From CAIYRG01 sp965247505 (lineage in GTDB: Bacteria > Pseudomonadota > Alphaproteobacteria > Micropepsales > Micropepsaceae), in NCBI GenBank assembly GCA_965247505.1, contig OZ252020.1, forward strand, positions 2,232,001 through 2,296,000: DNA of 64,000 nucleotides, read 5' to 3'. Both the position numbers and the translations under genes were made by a program. Below, piece by piece: positions 16,925-25,608 of the stretch (its first letter is position 1; the number at the start of each line of letters is the position of its first letter). A model generated the notes under the pieces. The model was not told where the DNA came from, ran no database searches, and saw nothing but the letters and a program-made list of their open reading frames with translations.

Positions 16925-17702
16925 CATTGTCGTAGCGCTCGGCGCGCAAGAGGAACTGGTTGGGGTTAGCCATAGCTGCGGATCCCGATGGTCGGCTCTT
17001 CCGCGCCTGACGAGTACGCGCATCAATGTGGCAAGCGCCAGTTCGGCTATCGACGCGCAGGTAAAAACATCGAGCGACCCATTATACGACCTGGATATCG
17101 AGACGCTGGAGCGTCTTTCACCAGACGTGATCGTGAGCCAATCGCTCTGTGATGTTTGCGCTGTTCCTTCCGGCGATGTGGAAAAGGCGGTCACTCAATT
17201 ATCGAGCCGGCCTCATTTGGTGAATCTACCGCCATTTCGCTTAGCGGACATTCCCCAAGGGATCGAAGACGTTGGCGCCGCAATCAACCGCCACGAAGAG
17301 GCCAAATCCGTCATTCGCAACTGGAACGAAACCCTCTCGGCGCTCCGCCGCCAAACTAAACTACCCCATAAAGTGGCCTTTCTTGATTGGCTCGAGCCAC
17401 CATTCGCGGCGGGTCACTGGATTCCGGATTTGATCGAACTTGTGGGCTGCGAAAGCGTACTGGCGCGGCTTGGCGAGCCCTCATACGAGATCTCCTGGGA
17501 CGATGTTCGAGCAGCAGAACCGGACATCGTAATTGCTGCATGTTGTGGATTTACGGCAGCGCGCGCATCGCAAGACCAGGCACCGGCCGATCTGGATATA
17601 CACATCTTGAATGGATATGAGCACTTCAGCAGGCCTGGACCCGGCCTTCTACAAAGCGCGCAAATTCTTGCAAGACTTATTGAAGAGCAGCTGCCCCAGT
17701 GA
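16890..17702 (+). CDS. BtuF-like cobalamin-binding protein without signal peptide
   Basis: A 270-residue protein with the helical-backbone binding-protein fold: RIVSLLPSATDIVVALGAQEELVGVSHSC at the start, then LSPDVIVSQSLCDVCAVP and a late AAEPDIVIAACCGF. Cytoplasmic BtuF-like proteins with the SLLPSATE/D opening are well known in B12 regulons. Unlike btuF at 12846, it starts directly at the fold, so it is probably not exported. It overlaps the DUF6580-like gene by 35 nt, and GAGG lies 7 nt before its ATG. It would be co-regulated by the riboswitch at 16205. Its task is uncertain; intracellular B12 binding or transfer is a guess. Confidence 0.75.
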   Translation: MRIVSLLPSATDIVVALGAQEELVGVSHSCGSRWSALPRLTSTRINVASASSAIDAQVKTSSDPLYDLDIETLERLSPDVIVSQSLCDVCAVPSGDVEKAVTQLSSRPHLVNLPPFRLADIPQGIEDVGAAINRHEEAKSVIRNWNETLSALRRQTKLPHKVAFLDWLEPPFAAGHWIPDLIELVGCESVLARLGEPSYEISWDDVRAAEPDIVIAACCGFTAARASQDQAPADLDIHILNGYEHFSRPGPGLLQSAQILARLIEEQLPQ

Positions 17703-17837
17703 AAAACAAAGAGATTTGCGAGCTTGCCAACATGCTCGGCTCCGAAAAATCGGGGCATCCCGCAGCGCAACACATAGAAGGCGTGAGACTCGATCCATTC
17801 TGTGCTAATCATCCCTCTCTAATCGGAGGAAAGTGGA

Positions 17838-18521
17838 ATGCGTAATATTTGCCTAGCTTCGTTCATGTTTGCATTCATGTTTTCGGCACCGGCGGCTGCC
17901 CAAGGCTGGTTCATGTTTGAAGACAAATCGGAATTCTTTACCGTCAACTTCCCGGAAGAACCCACGGTGAGCGATACCACTTTCGAGTCCGAATCCGGCC
18001 TCACACTTCCCGCCAAACTATACGAGGCGAAAGACGGGGCAGCCGATTATTCCGTCACCGTCGTCAATTATAACGACTCCGCCGCAAACATATCCGAAAC
18101 GCTCGGTGGCATGGCCTACGCAGCTTGGAATTACCGCAAGCGCGGTGGTGAACTCACATTTGATGGCTACGGACAGGTTGACCGTATTGGCGGCCATCAG
18201 CTTCAAATCAATAATGATGATGGCAGCCGCACATTCGTTGCCATCCATCCGCACGACGCAAGGCTGTTCATCTTGGAAGCGACAACGCCGCAAGGCATAC
18301 CCCCTCCACTGCATTTCCAGAATTCGATCGGCATTTTTGATCAGGACGGAATGCGCGTGCGCTATGAGATCGACATCAATGGCCAGACGGAGCGGTGGTA
18401 TCGCGGTGGGGCCTATGGCGAGGACCCCGACGCAGGCATTGCCGACCTCTATGATGTCTTCGAAGAATTGGAATATCAAAGAGAGCTTGCTGCGCAAGCC
18501 GAAGCGGCGGCTGCCGAATAG
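17838..18521 (+). CDS. Secreted protein, unnamed paralogous family (member 3)
   Basis: A 227-residue exported protein, paralogous to 6851-7438 and 8162-8776. After the signal peptide (FMFAFMFSAPAAAQ) come GWFMFEDKSEFFTVNFPEEP, EAKDGAADYSVTVVNY, GELTFDGYGQ, HQLQINNDDGSR, ARLFILEA, PPPLHFQ and DQDGMRVRYEIDINGQ. It has an added acidic, Ala/Glu-rich C-terminal tail of about 45 residues. GGAGG lies 8 nt before the ATG. Function unknown. Confidence 0.75.
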   Translation: MRNICLASFMFAFMFSAPAAAQGWFMFEDKSEFFTVNFPEEPTVSDTTFESESGLTLPAKLYEAKDGAADYSVTVVNYNDSAANISETLGGMAYAAWNYRKRGGELTFDGYGQVDRIGGHQLQINNDDGSRTFVAIHPHDARLFILEATTPQGIPPPLHFQNSIGIFDQDGMRVRYEIDINGQTERWYRGGAYGEDPDAGIADLYDVFEELEYQRELAAQAEAAAAE

Positions 18522-18619
18522 GCCGGGCGCTTAGCCGGCACGCTCGGATAGGCTTTGCCTCATTCGTCCAGCCCAACTTATTGCTTGATCAGGCGCCGAT
18601 CATGCGTGCGCATGCGCGA

Positions 18620-18760
18620 TTATTCGATAGAGGCGAGCAGGTTTTCGATCTGGCTCATACGCTGCGGCCCAACGACGAAATCAACATTGCCCAGGCGCTG
18701 AGCGGTGGGTGCGGAAAGGGATGTGTGGAAAATGCTTAATTTGCACCCTTTAGGCGGATA
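18620..18760 (-). pseudogene. Possible gene remnant (C-terminal fragment)
   Basis: A 46-codon open stretch on the minus strand reads from a TAA to a TAA without a usable start and ends AQRLGNVDFVVGPQRMSQIE followed by NLLASIE. Its composition looks protein-like and it vaguely resembles the end of aldo/keto-reductase-like proteins, but this is weak. It lies in the 520-bp gap 18522-19041, where I see no intact gene; the right part of the gap presumably holds the promoter of the gene at 19042. Confidence 0.3.
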
Positions 18761-19041
18761 GATTTAAATCGTTTCAAAACACCATGTAACTATCTGATTT
18801 TGTGTATGAAACGCCTTATAACTCGTCTCCTGCCCATAGTGATCGCGCAGTGAAATAGTCAGGGAATTTAAGGCAATCCGGTTGCTAGCCTTTTTGGCCG
18901 CTCCGGGACATCGGAATCACAAAGTCGAACTGGATTGAAGGCGGGCTAAGGATTAGTCTCTCGCCATCATATGCGGATAGATGCGCTCATCTCGGATTTC
19001 GAAATGAGCAGCAGATCAAGCCCGCAAGGGAGGGAACAAGA

Positions 19042-20730
19042 ATGTTTAGTCAAACCCATAAATCGTTCGTTGGTATTGGAGCGATCGTTATTTTGGCTGC
19101 GGGATGCTCGGCTGAGCAAACTGCGCAAGAAAACGAAGCGCTGTGTGAAGCTGCTGCCGCGAGTAACATGGATGGACATAGCAGCTGTATTGAGGGCGTC
19201 GTGACCGATGCGAATAGAGAGCCGGTTGCCGGCGCATTCGTAAAGTTGGAAGACGCCGAACAACGTCTCGGCTTTATGTACATCTCTCAAGAAGGTGGAC
19301 GCTTCACAGCTACAAAATTGCCGGCTGGTAACTTCACGGTACAGGGCGTGGGCGGCGACTATGAGAGCGCCTGGTCCGAACCCCTAGCGCTTACTGCACA
19401 TGGAACGGGGCAAACGAACATCGCGCTCAATGTCGAGCGCGCACCTTCCCTTCCCTATGCCTGGCCACGTCGCGTCAACCAAGCCACTGCGACACTCGAC
19501 ACTCTTCCCGAGGGAGCGGGCAAGGACATCGTCGCTCAGAAATGTGTTTTGTGCCACACGGTCAACCGCGTTGCGGCGAGCCGTAAGAACGCCAATGCGT
19601 GGGCGAACACCATTCAAGAAATGACCGAGATTGCCGAGGGAACCGGTATTGAACTGCTCTCGGACGATGAGACGGCCACTCTCTACGAATATGTCGTCGC
19701 GAATCTTCCGGAGATCGAAGAAATACCCGATCCGAATGCCCGCCTCCCGCGCGAGCTCATGACGGGCGAGCAGAGAAACTATCGCGTCGTGCAATACGCT
19801 CTGGAGAACATCGGCGCGGAACCGCATGATGTTGCAGTCGATCACAATGGTGATGGCTGGGCCAATCAGCGCGTCGGCGGCTTGGTCAGCCATTTTAATC
19901 CGGTGACCTATGAATATGACGAAATCGGCCCACCGCTTTACACGCGCGAGCGTGCGCGCCCGGGCAATCTTCAGATCAGCGCAGATGGTCAAATTTGGCT
20001 TCCGGATCCCTTTGAAATTCGTTGGCTGAGCTACGACATCGATAATAGCGCATGGACGGAATATCCCTATCCGATCGAAGATATTCGCGGAAACGTGCAA
20101 GGCAATTCGATGGCCCTGGCTCCCGATGGAACCATCTGGGAATCAGGACCGGGTTCGGCGCGGCGTCTTAATCCCGCGACCGGCGAATGGTCTGATTGGG
20201 ATACGCCGAGCTGGGAACGCACAGGCATGGACCCCGGCGGATATGGCAACACGATTGACGGCGCCGGCCGCTTCTGGCTGGCATTGGAAGTCGTCAATTC
20301 GATGGCCCGTTTCGATGGCGAAACCGGCGATGTCGTCGAGTATGACATTCCGGTCCCTGAATCCTTCCCACGCCGTATGGACACCGATCCGAATGGCGAT
20401 GTCTGGGTTGCGCTTTGGGCCGCCGGGAAATTCCTAAAGATCGATCATTTGACCGGTGACATGGAAGTCATTGAAGCGCCTGTCGAGCATGCCGGGGCCT
20501 ATGCACTCGATTTTGATGATAGCAATGGCGTCTTTTGGACAACGATGCATACCGCGGACTTGCTCTCGCGTTACGATCCGGCGACGGGCGAGTGGCTGAG
20601 CTTGCCGCTGATGCAAACCGAAACCGATGTCCGCCGCGTCGAAGTCGACCAGAACAATCCCAACCGCATCTGGTGGAGCGGCGTTGCCTATAATGCGCGC
20701 ATTGGATTTGTGGAGTTGTTGGACGACTAA
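19042..20730 (+). CDS. Lipoprotein: carboxypeptidase-regulatory-like, heme c and Vgb-like propeller fusion
   Basis: A 562-residue lipoprotein (lipobox LAAGC, Cys22). Three modules follow: residues 48-131, a carboxypeptidase-regulatory-like beta-sandwich (GVVTDANREPVAGAFVKLED); residues 155-230, a cytochrome c domain with C168-V-L-C171-H172; and residues 250-562, a virginiamycin B lyase-like propeller with repeated DxxGxxW blades (DGQIWLPD, DGTIWESG, NGDVWVAL). Proteins of this build occur in several proteobacteria; the reaction is unknown. A redox enzyme acting on an extracytoplasmic substrate is inference. A strong terminator follows. A shorter relative lies at 62133-63362. Confidence 0.8.
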   Translation: MFSQTHKSFVGIGAIVILAAGCSAEQTAQENEALCEAAAASNMDGHSSCIEGVVTDANREPVAGAFVKLEDAEQRLGFMYISQEGGRFTATKLPAGNFTVQGVGGDYESAWSEPLALTAHGTGQTNIALNVERAPSLPYAWPRRVNQATATLDTLPEGAGKDIVAQKCVLCHTVNRVAASRKNANAWANTIQEMTEIAEGTGIELLSDDETATLYEYVVANLPEIEEIPDPNARLPRELMTGEQRNYRVVQYALENIGAEPHDVAVDHNGDGWANQRVGGLVSHFNPVTYEYDEIGPPLYTRERARPGNLQISADGQIWLPDPFEIRWLSYDIDNSAWTEYPYPIEDIRGNVQGNSMALAPDGTIWESGPGSARRLNPATGEWSDWDTPSWERTGMDPGGYGNTIDGAGRFWLALEVVNSMARFDGETGDVVEYDIPVPESFPRRMDTDPNGDVWVALWAAGKFLKIDHLTGDMEVIEAPVEHAGAYALDFDDSNGVFWTTMHTADLLSRYDPATGEWLSLPLMQTETDVRRVEVDQNNPNRIWWSGVAYNARIGFVELLDD

Positions 20731-20763
20731 GCAACTTAGCAGCGCATAATCACAAAACTTAAA

Positions 20764-20797
20764 GCCCCCATGCCTTATCTGGCATGGGGGCTTTTTT
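20764..20797 (+). terminator. Rho-independent terminator
   Basis: A perfect 11-bp stem (GCCCCCATGCC / GGCATGGGGGC) with a 6-nt loop, followed by six T. It ends the propeller lipoprotein gene at 20730. Confidence 0.93.
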
Positions 20798-20893
20798 ATG
20801 CCTCTGCCTAAGCACCCAGAATTTTGTTCGACGACAGCGAATCTATTGATGCCGCGCGATGCGCGTTAAGCAATGCAACGCCGACAACGCGCA

Positions 20894-23470
20894 CTATTCT
20901 GATTCTGGTTCAAAACCTTCCGCGAACGCCACTGCCTCGTCGCGCGAGTCTTGCGGCAGGCGCGATGCCAATTGATCATGAACGCGCTGCGCAGTATCAC
21001 GATTTGGCGCGTTCTCGGGATAGTATCGTAGGGCGAGCTGAAACCAAGCGTAGGACATCGTCGGATTTTGCTCGACGCCGCGCCCGCTCAAATAGGCGGC
21101 CGCCAAATTATGCATTGCGAGCGGATAACCTTGCTCTGCAGATCGCCTAAACCAACTCACAGCGCTAGCCGCGTCTTCATCAACGCCAGAGCCCTGACGA
21201 TAGAGCGACGCCAATACAAACTGTGCCGACGCCGAACCCTGATTGGCGGCAATCAAATAATACTGCGCTGCTTGCGAAACATCCTGCACTACGCCACGCC
21301 CACTTCTATAGAGGTCGCCGAGGAGCGCGGCCGCGTTGACGTTTCCGCGTAGCACCGATAGCTGCAGCATTCTTACGCCCTCTTCCAAATTCACCGCCCC
21401 GCCCTGCCCGTTAAGCAGCATGCTCGCATAGAGATAGTCGGCAGCTCCGACGCCCTCCTGGGCTAATGGCCCCAGCAATTCGCGCGCTTTGGCAAGGTCG
21501 CGAGGAACGCCATTGCCGGAGAAGTAGGCGCGGGCAAGACGCATCCGTGTCGCCTGAGAGCTCTGAGTGGTTTCGACACCGGAGGAAGACGCAGCAGACG
21601 CCCGACCGGCGAGGTCTCCATGGGCCGCTTGCCAATTCGAAACGAATGCGCTCGCACGCTGTAGTGCGGCTATGGGAAGTTGTGAGCCTAGTTGATCGCG
21701 CTGGCGCTGTGCATTTTGGCGACGCGCTTGAACGTCCGCACCGCCGAGCTGAATTACAAATTCAGACGGGGAACCTGTGCCAGGCGAATAATGGCGTATC
21801 GCCAAATTAAGCCACGCATAGGCCAATGCTGGGGCCTGTTCGACGCCATCCCCTCTCAAATATAGCCCCGCCAGACTATGCATTGCATTCGGCTGACCTT
21901 GATCGGCCGCGCGCCGATACCAGATCGCTGCCTCCGCCGCATTTTCCGGCACACCAAGCCCGAGCTCATATTGATATCCGATCTGGTTTTGACCTGCGTC
22001 CGAGCCTTGTTCCGCGGCAAGCAAAGAGTATCTGGCCGCTTCGCTATAATCTTGCGGCGTGCCTAAGGCGGACAAGAGCACTTGTGCCAATTGGACCTGG
22101 GCCGGGGGTAAACCTGAATCTGCAGCCATTTTTAGAAAGCGCACGCCCTCAGACGGTTGAGCAGGACCACCCTGACCTTGGAGCAGCAACACCCCATAAA
22201 AGTATTGTGCTTGCGGGTATTCTTGTTGCGCAGCCTCCCAAAAAAGCGCGCGCGCGCGAAATAAGTCTTGCTGAACACCCAGGCCAAACATGTAGGAACC
22301 CGCAAGCAATGCCCGCCCCTCCGCCGAACCATGGTCAATTGCGATCTGAGAAAGCTCGTTTGCCCGCGCATTATTTTGTGGAACGCCATTTCCCTGCTGA
22401 TAGTTGACGCCAAGGCGCGCGGCCGCGGCGGGCTCTCCTGCCTCCATTGCCCGTTCGAGCCATTGGATGGCGGTCGTATGATCCTCGCGCTGCGTCGCAA
22501 CGCTGGCCACCGCAATTTGTGCGAGGGGGAGACCGTTCTCGGCGGCCAGCAGAAAGAGATGTTCAGCCTCATCTTGATCGGCATCGCCGCCGACGCCTGC
22601 CGAATAGATTTGCCCAAGAAGCAACTGCGCAGGCGGATACTCCGCTTCAACTGCCGGCTGTAAGAGTTCTCGCGCAAGCTCGGAGTTAACAGGCATATCC
22701 TGACCAATCACATGCAATCGAGCGAGTTCCGTCATCGAGAATGTGCTGCCCGCTTGCGCCCCGGCACTGAGAAACCGAACTGCCTCGGTTACATCCCGAT
22801 CCACCCCCACACACTGCGCATACATATTCCCTATGCTTCCGAAGGCACCGGTATTTCCTGCTGCTATGGCCGCAAGAAACATTTCGGCAGCGGCGACGTG
22901 GTCCACGGGACCGCCTTGCCCGTTCTGATACATGATGCCAAGATTGTGCATTGAATTTGCGTGACCCTCGGCGATGGCGATTTCGAACTGGCGCCGCGCT
23001 TCAGCGTAGTCTTGAGGGACACCTTGCCCATCCATATACAGTAGCCCAAGATTATTGGTTGCCTGGAGCGAGCCAAGCGCGGACGCGTGCTCGTACCAAA
23101 TGCGTGCCTCTTCGAAATTGGGGGGAACCAATCGCTGATAGGTAAAGCCGAGCCTATTCATCGCGTCAGGATGACCTTGCTCGGCGGCCAAGCGATACCA
23201 GCGCATGGCCTCATCGACGTCTTGGGGAACGCCCAAAGCGTTGTTGTAGATGATGCCCATGTCCAATTGCGCGTTGGCAATGCCGGCTTGGGCCAAGGGA
23301 AGCAAAATACCAGCGCCGGTGGCGTAGTCACCGCGCTCAAGAAAAGCATGCCCGATAGCAGCCTGCCGTAGCGAGGGATCGTCTTCGCTGGCTCTCTGCG
23401 TGCCTGGTGCGGTGGAGCAAGACACACAAATCAGTGCCAAAACTCCGCAGAGAATCCCTCGATCAATCAT
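20894..23470 (-). CDS. Large Sel1-repeat lipoprotein
   Basis: An 858-residue lipoprotein (signal peptide ending VSCS) built almost wholly from Sel1-like repeats of about 36 residues. The units carry patterns such as AMRWYRLAAEQGHPDAMNRLG and AAWLYxxAADQGxxxAMxxLG with YxxGxGVPQD turns. A central insert (about residues 585-650) with two helices separates two repeat arrays; both arrays end in similar YAWxxLAxRYY segments, suggesting internal duplication. Sel1 arrays are alpha-helical scaffolds for protein contacts, often in envelope, signalling or exopolysaccharide roles. The start is the ATG at 23470; an upstream frame adds 38 unlikely residues. The partner is unknown. Confidence 0.85.
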   Translation of the reverse strand: MIDRGILCGVLALICVSCSTAPGTQRASEDDPSLRQAAIGHAFLERGDYATGAGILLPLAQAGIANAQLDMGIIYNNALGVPQDVDEAMRWYRLAAEQGHPDAMNRLGFTYQRLVPPNFEEARIWYEHASALGSLQATNNLGLLYMDGQGVPQDYAEARRQFEIAIAEGHANSMHNLGIMYQNGQGGPVDHVAAAEMFLAAIAAGNTGAFGSIGNMYAQCVGVDRDVTEAVRFLSAGAQAGSTFSMTELARLHVIGQDMPVNSELARELLQPAVEAEYPPAQLLLGQIYSAGVGGDADQDEAEHLFLLAAENGLPLAQIAVASVATQREDHTTAIQWLERAMEAGEPAAAARLGVNYQQGNGVPQNNARANELSQIAIDHGSAEGRALLAGSYMFGLGVQQDLFRARALFWEAAQQEYPQAQYFYGVLLLQGQGGPAQPSEGVRFLKMAADSGLPPAQVQLAQVLLSALGTPQDYSEAARYSLLAAEQGSDAGQNQIGYQYELGLGVPENAAEAAIWYRRAADQGQPNAMHSLAGLYLRGDGVEQAPALAYAWLNLAIRHYSPGTGSPSEFVIQLGGADVQARRQNAQRQRDQLGSQLPIAALQRASAFVSNWQAAHGDLAGRASAASSSGVETTQSSQATRMRLARAYFSGNGVPRDLAKARELLGPLAQEGVGAADYLYASMLLNGQGGAVNLEEGVRMLQLSVLRGNVNAAALLGDLYRSGRGVVQDVSQAAQYYLIAANQGSASAQFVLASLYRQGSGVDEDAASAVSWFRRSAEQGYPLAMHNLAAAYLSGRGVEQNPTMSYAWFQLALRYYPENAPNRDTAQRVHDQLASRLPQDSRDEAVAFAEGFEPESE

Positions 23471-23692
23471 ATCGCCCCTGAGATATGAGGAATGCGAAGA
23501 ACTGTGCCACGTCTTCGTTACGCTGTCTTTGAAAAATCTTTTAGATAATGATTCCCCGAACGCCATGCTCGGGAAATCTTGCAAACTGATCAGAAAACTG
23601 GACGACGAATTCGACGCACCGAGCGCTCACGCCCGACACTTTAAGCGCCGGGCAGGCTCAGTCTGGTGGGCGCTATGTGCGCGTGATGCGCT

Positions 23693-23866
23693 TTAGGTAC
23701 GCTTGCGGCATTGCTGGCAAAGCCGATTATGCCAGCCCTCGCTCTCGAATTCTCCGCCGCACCCCATGCAGCGACGCATGCTGGCAATGTCTTCTTCCGG
23801 ACGTCTTAGCGGCATTCCATGCGCCAGGCGATCGGTGTATTTCGGTTTGGTGATACTATTACCCAT
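23693..23866 (-). CDS. Small zinc-ribbon protein
   Basis: A 57-residue protein with two CxxC knuckles in the C-terminal half: CMGCGGEFESEGWHNRLCQQ then C (C33, C36, C50, C53). The spacing and the NRLC pattern recall small zinc-finger proteins common in alphaproteobacteria. The tail is basic (RKRT). AGGA lies upstream of the ATG at 23866. Zinc binding is expected; a nucleic-acid or protein contact role is unproven. Confidence 0.75.
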   Translation of the reverse strand: MGNSITKPKYTDRLAHGMPLRRPEEDIASMRRCMGCGGEFESEGWHNRLCQQCRKRT

Positions 23867-23939
23867 AGTTCTGTAGTCCTAGTTTGTGATTGGTCGATAA
23901 ACATTCATTTAGATGAGGCGGTTCGGCCCGCCTGCTATA

Positions 23940-24137
23940 TTACTTAACTGCTTCCGCCGCATCGGCGGCATCCGAGGCCTCCTTCGCCAAGCGTAATGCG
24001 CGCAAACGTTCTGTTTTCTCCTGCTGCACTATACGCGCTTTTTCCTGCTCTGCCGCAAAACTGTCGTGTTTCTTTTTCTGCGCGAAATGTTTCTGGGCGC
24101 TGCGCGTATGATCTAGCGTTCCGCGTTGACCGGACAT
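23940..24137 (-). CDS. Small charged helical protein
   Basis: A 65-residue protein rich in Lys, Arg, Glu and Ala (HFAQKKKHDSFAAEQEKARI, then EKTERLRALRLAKEA). It should form one long, coiled-coil-like helix. A good ribosome site (AAGGA, 6 nt) supports translation from 24137. It follows the zinc-ribbon gene in the same direction (minus strand; the zinc-ribbon gene lies downstream), with a 73-nt gap. I recognise no family. Confidence 0.6.
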   Translation of the reverse strand: MSGQRGTLDHTRSAQKHFAQKKKHDSFAAEQEKARIVQQEKTERLRALRLAKEASDAADAAEAVK

Positions 24138-24462
24138 CGCAATCCTTCCTTGTTGAAACCGTTACTCCCCAACTCACGAGTGATTGGCCGAACGCCAAGC
24201 GGTGTTCAAACCAAGGGGAATAAGAATTATTATCGGCGTCTGCACATTGGGCGCGGTCAGATATCTGCCTCAAAAGCTGGCAGCATCGGGCCTAATAAGT
24301 TCCAATTGCAAAATTTGCGCCGGAAATTCGCCTTTAGTGTCGTCATAAATTGCAAATCGGTCAAGCGAAGCCCCAATTAACCGGGATTGCTGCACTTTTC
24401 CGAAAGAAGCGACCGGTACGGGCGATCACCCATACCGGCACCTTGTCACAAAATGAGACCGA

Positions 24463-24666
24463 TTACTCAGCCTTAAGATTTGCCGCTTTCGAGCCGCGCG
24501 CGTCCGGCTGAATGTCGAATGTTACGCGTTGACCCTCTTCGAGGCCGCGCAAACCCGCGGCTTCCAGGGCTGTAGCGTGAACGAATACGTCTTTGCTGCC
24601 ATCTTCCGGCGATATAAATCCAAAGCCCTTATTCGCATTATAAAATTTTACTGTTCCAGTCGTCAT
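24463..24666 (-). CDS. cspA: CspA-family cold shock protein
   Basis: A 67-residue single-stranded nucleic-acid-binding beta-barrel. RNP motifs are visible: GTVKFYNANKGFGFI and KDVFVHATAL. Proteins of this family act as RNA chaperones or transcription antiterminators. The ATG at 24666 follows AGGA by 7 nt; the GTG at 24672 is less likely. The long upstream leader may matter for regulation, as in other csp genes. Confidence 0.92.
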   Translation of the reverse strand: MTTGTVKFYNANKGFGFISPEDGSKDVFVHATALEAAGLRGLEEGQRVTFDIQPDARGSKAANLKAE

Positions 24667-25078
24667 AGTCACTTCCTAGTCATCAAATTCACCGTGGCGA
24701 ATGCCAAAGCGGCGCTAATAGGCGAGTAAATCAGTTAGGGAAGTGGACTGTCTCGGCCAGGCGCGCAATTCTGCGAGTCTTTGAAAAACAGATGCGCTTC
24801 GTCTGACGGAACGCCGTCGCGCGGTCTATATAGGCCTATATCCCCAAAAATTCAATGAAATGAAGAATGGCGTCCCTATTTGGACGACAAAAACCACCGA
24901 ACAGGGCGCGTTTCTGGGTTAACTGACGTGGCGCCGCTCGCGCTCATGATCGATGAATTTTGGGTTGAGCAGAGAGCCAGAGTCGGAATGAATTATGCGT
25001 TGTGTCGCGGCGCCAAATCATCCAGCACTGCCGCCTAGCCACCGCCAGGCGAACCCCGGATCAAGTCCTCGCGAAGAC
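24667..25078. other. Intergenic region with cspA leader
   Basis: A 412-bp gap between cspA and tRNA-Leu. The left part is presumably the cspA promoter and leader, and the right part the downstream side of the tRNA. I see no further gene and no clear terminator. Confidence 0.5.
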
Positions 25079-25164
25079 TGGTGCCCGGGAAGGGACTTGA
25101 ACCCCCACGGGATTGCTCCCGGCAGATTTTGAGTCTGCTGCGTCTACCATTCCGCCACCCGGGC
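25079..25164 (-). tRNA. tRNA-Leu (CAA anticodon)
   Basis: The minus strand folds into a type II tRNA: acceptor stem GCCCGGG paired with CCCGGGC, D arm with TGGTAGAC, anticodon stem GCAGA/TCTGC closing the loop CTCAAAA (anticodon CAA, reads UUG), a long variable arm (CGGGAGCAATCCCG), T arm with GGTTCAAGTCC, discriminator A and an encoded CCA. Confidence 0.95.
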
Positions 25165-25246
25165 ACATCTTCGAATGGGGCCGGGATCATAGCGGCGCTT
25201 CGCCCATGGTCAATAATTCGAGAGCTAATTAGGATTGTGGGCGATC

Positions 25247-25395
25247 ATGAGCCGTTTTCTCATCATTGCCGGAATCGTGCTGGTCATTGTCGGGCTCGCA
25301 TGGCCTTGGGCTAGCCGGTTAGGGCTTGGCCGAAGCGAATGTCGAAATTCTCTCAACCGGCGGAACCGCCAAGGCGCTACGCGAGGCAGGCGAGC
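25247..25395 (+). pseudogene. DUF2905-purH chimeric fragment
   Basis: From ATG 25247 the sequence reads SRFLIIAGIVLVIVGLAWPW, the start of a DUF2905 protein, about 88% identical by eye to the DNA at 29217-29300. After the shared string GGCTTGGC it switches to about 60 nt matching purH codons (29541-29606; ANVEILSTGGTAKALREAG in another frame). It is thus a fusion of two fragments of the neighbouring DUF2905 and purH genes and cannot encode either product. The following 120 bp, up to the interrupted gene at 25522, hold no recognisable gene. Confidence 0.75.
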
Positions 25396-25608
25396 TTGGC
25401 CTGGTGCTTTCGACCGAAACGCCGACCGAGATCCTCGATCTGCTTGCCTTCTTCCCTCAGCCCGTGGGCCGAATGGGTGGTTTGGAGTTCGGGCCGGATT
25501 TGGCACGCTGAGCGCTTATTCCTATTCCGCTTCCGCTTCTGTCTCCGCCGGAGCGGGGGAAAGCAATGGCGATAGAACGCGGTATCGCAACGACGCATTC
25601 GTTGCTTC

